Shown in pieces: positions 20,783-21,285 of a DNA stretch of 21,285 bases. Made by a program: the position numbers and the translations under genes. This DNA is from JBBQNR01 sp038330145 (GTDB lineage Bacteria > Actinomycetota > Thermoleophilia > Solirubrobacterales > JBBDJG01): the NCBI GenBank assembly GCA_038330145.1, contig JBBQNR010000049.1, positions 1-21,285 of the forward strand, in the 5' to 3' direction. Each line of letters opens with the position of its first letter. The stretch's first letter is position 1. The notes under the pieces were generated by a model. It saw only the letters and a program-made list of their open reading frames with translations, searched no databases and was not told where the DNA came from.

Positions 20783-21285
20783 CTCGTCTGCAAGCGATCA
20801 CCGAACGCAACCGCAAATGGTGGACGCTCGGCTCGATGAGCTTCGCACTCTTCATGATCATGCTCGACAACACGGTCGTGAACGTCGCGCTGCCTTCGAT
20901 CCAGGCGGACCTGAACGCGTCTCTCGCCGGACTCGAGTGGACGATCAATGCCTACACGCTCACGTTCGCCGTCCTGCTCGTGACGGGCGGGCGGCTGGGT
21001 GACATCTTCGGCCGTCGCCGGGCCTTCCTCACCGGAGTGGTGTTCTTCGCGCTCTCGTCCGCCACGGCCGGCTTCGCTCCCAACGCCACGTCGCTGGTCG
21101 TCAGCAGGGCGGTCCAGGGAATCGGGGCAGCTCTGATGATGCCGGCGACGCTGTCGATCATCACCAACGCGTTCCCGCCACACGAGCGCGGCCGGGCGAT
21201 CGGCACGTGGGCCGGGGTCTCCGCGCTGGCGCTGGCGATCGGACCGGTGCTCGGCGGACTGCTCGTCGAGCACGTCTCCTGGCAG
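20779..21285 (+). CDS. MFS drug exporter, DHA2 (EmrB/QacA-like) family, 3' end outside window
   Basis: The first 169 residues are present, without a stop, up to the window edge. Motif D1-like LDNTVVNVALPSIQADL in helix 1, motif A GGRLGDIFGRRR after helix 2, motif B-like SRAVQGIGAALMMPATLSII and motif C ALAIGPVLGGLLVEHVSW mark a 14-helix proton-driven drug exporter of the inner membrane. Full-length relatives have about 450 to 550 residues, so about two-thirds is missing. The ATG at 20779 overlaps the MarR stop, and AGGAG in the end of that gene lies eight bases upstream as ribosome binding site. Confidence 0.93.
   Translation, partial: MTRLQAITERNRKWWTLGSMSFALFMIMLDNTVVNVALPSIQADLNASLAGLEWTINAYTLTFAVLLVTGGRLGDIFGRRRAFLTGVVFFALSSATAGFAPNATSLVVSRAVQGIGAALMMPATLSIITNAFPPHERGRAIGTWAGVSALALAIGPVLGGLLVEHVSWQ

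Overview
This is high-GC DNA (roughly two-thirds G+C by eye) that looks like Actinomycetota, most probably class Thermoleophilia (Solirubrobacterales or Gaiellales relatives). The grounds are a fused CofG-CofH (FbiC) F420 synthase, a set of F420 genes, a single-domain CofE, many GTG/TTG starts, probable leaderless promoters, and PD40 and DUF3352-like secreted proteins of a kind common in that class. The taxon is an inference from gene content. No tRNA, rRNA, CRISPR array, transposase or prophage gene was seen. The window is densely coded: the longest gaps without a gene are 4457-4626 (170 bases, filled by a structured repeat), 19577-19721 (145 bases) and 20151-20281 (131 bases).

Layout. (1) 1-4456, acyl-CoA metabolism: a minus-strand pair of 3-hydroxybutyryl-CoA dehydrogenase and acyl-CoA carboxylase beta subunit joined by an ATGA overlap, a divergent enoyl-CoA hydratase, and a minus-strand HMG-CoA lyase. 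Together these fit branched-chain amino acid or fatty acyl-CoA breakdown. (2) 4457-5420: a 166-base structured repeat and an SDR oxidoreductase that lacks the usual catalytic lysine. (3) 5421-9920, plus strand: a cytochrome P450, then npdG-cofD-cofC-cofE, the last four tightly packed or overlapping. This makes coenzyme F420 from its Fo precursor and supplies the enzyme that exchanges hydride between F420 and NADP. (4) 9928-16239, minus strand: a DUF3352-like lipoprotein, fbiC (which makes Fo), a zinc alcohol dehydrogenase and a secreted beta-propeller protein. Regions 3 and 4 together hold a complete F420 pathway, split between two convergent operons. (5) 16282-17549, minus: an aquaporin-family channel and a small unknown protein. 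(6) 17557-20150, plus: a 52-base hairpin repeat, ygfZ, an acyltransferase and a small lipoprotein. (7) 20267-21285: a MarR regulator overlapping a DHA2-type drug exporter that runs off the window.

The least explained signal is a modular repeat family. A 166-base copy (4461-4625) and a 52-base copy (17557-17608) share inverted ends. Both fold into long hairpins whose non-Watson-Crick pairs are all G-U on the strand that reads into the next gene. Its interior recurs alone at 20151-20192, and one end recurs at 19584-19599. A second recurring theme is that several genes have a -10-like TANNNT box six to ten bases before the start codon and no Shine-Dalgarno sequence, which suggests leaderless mRNAs.
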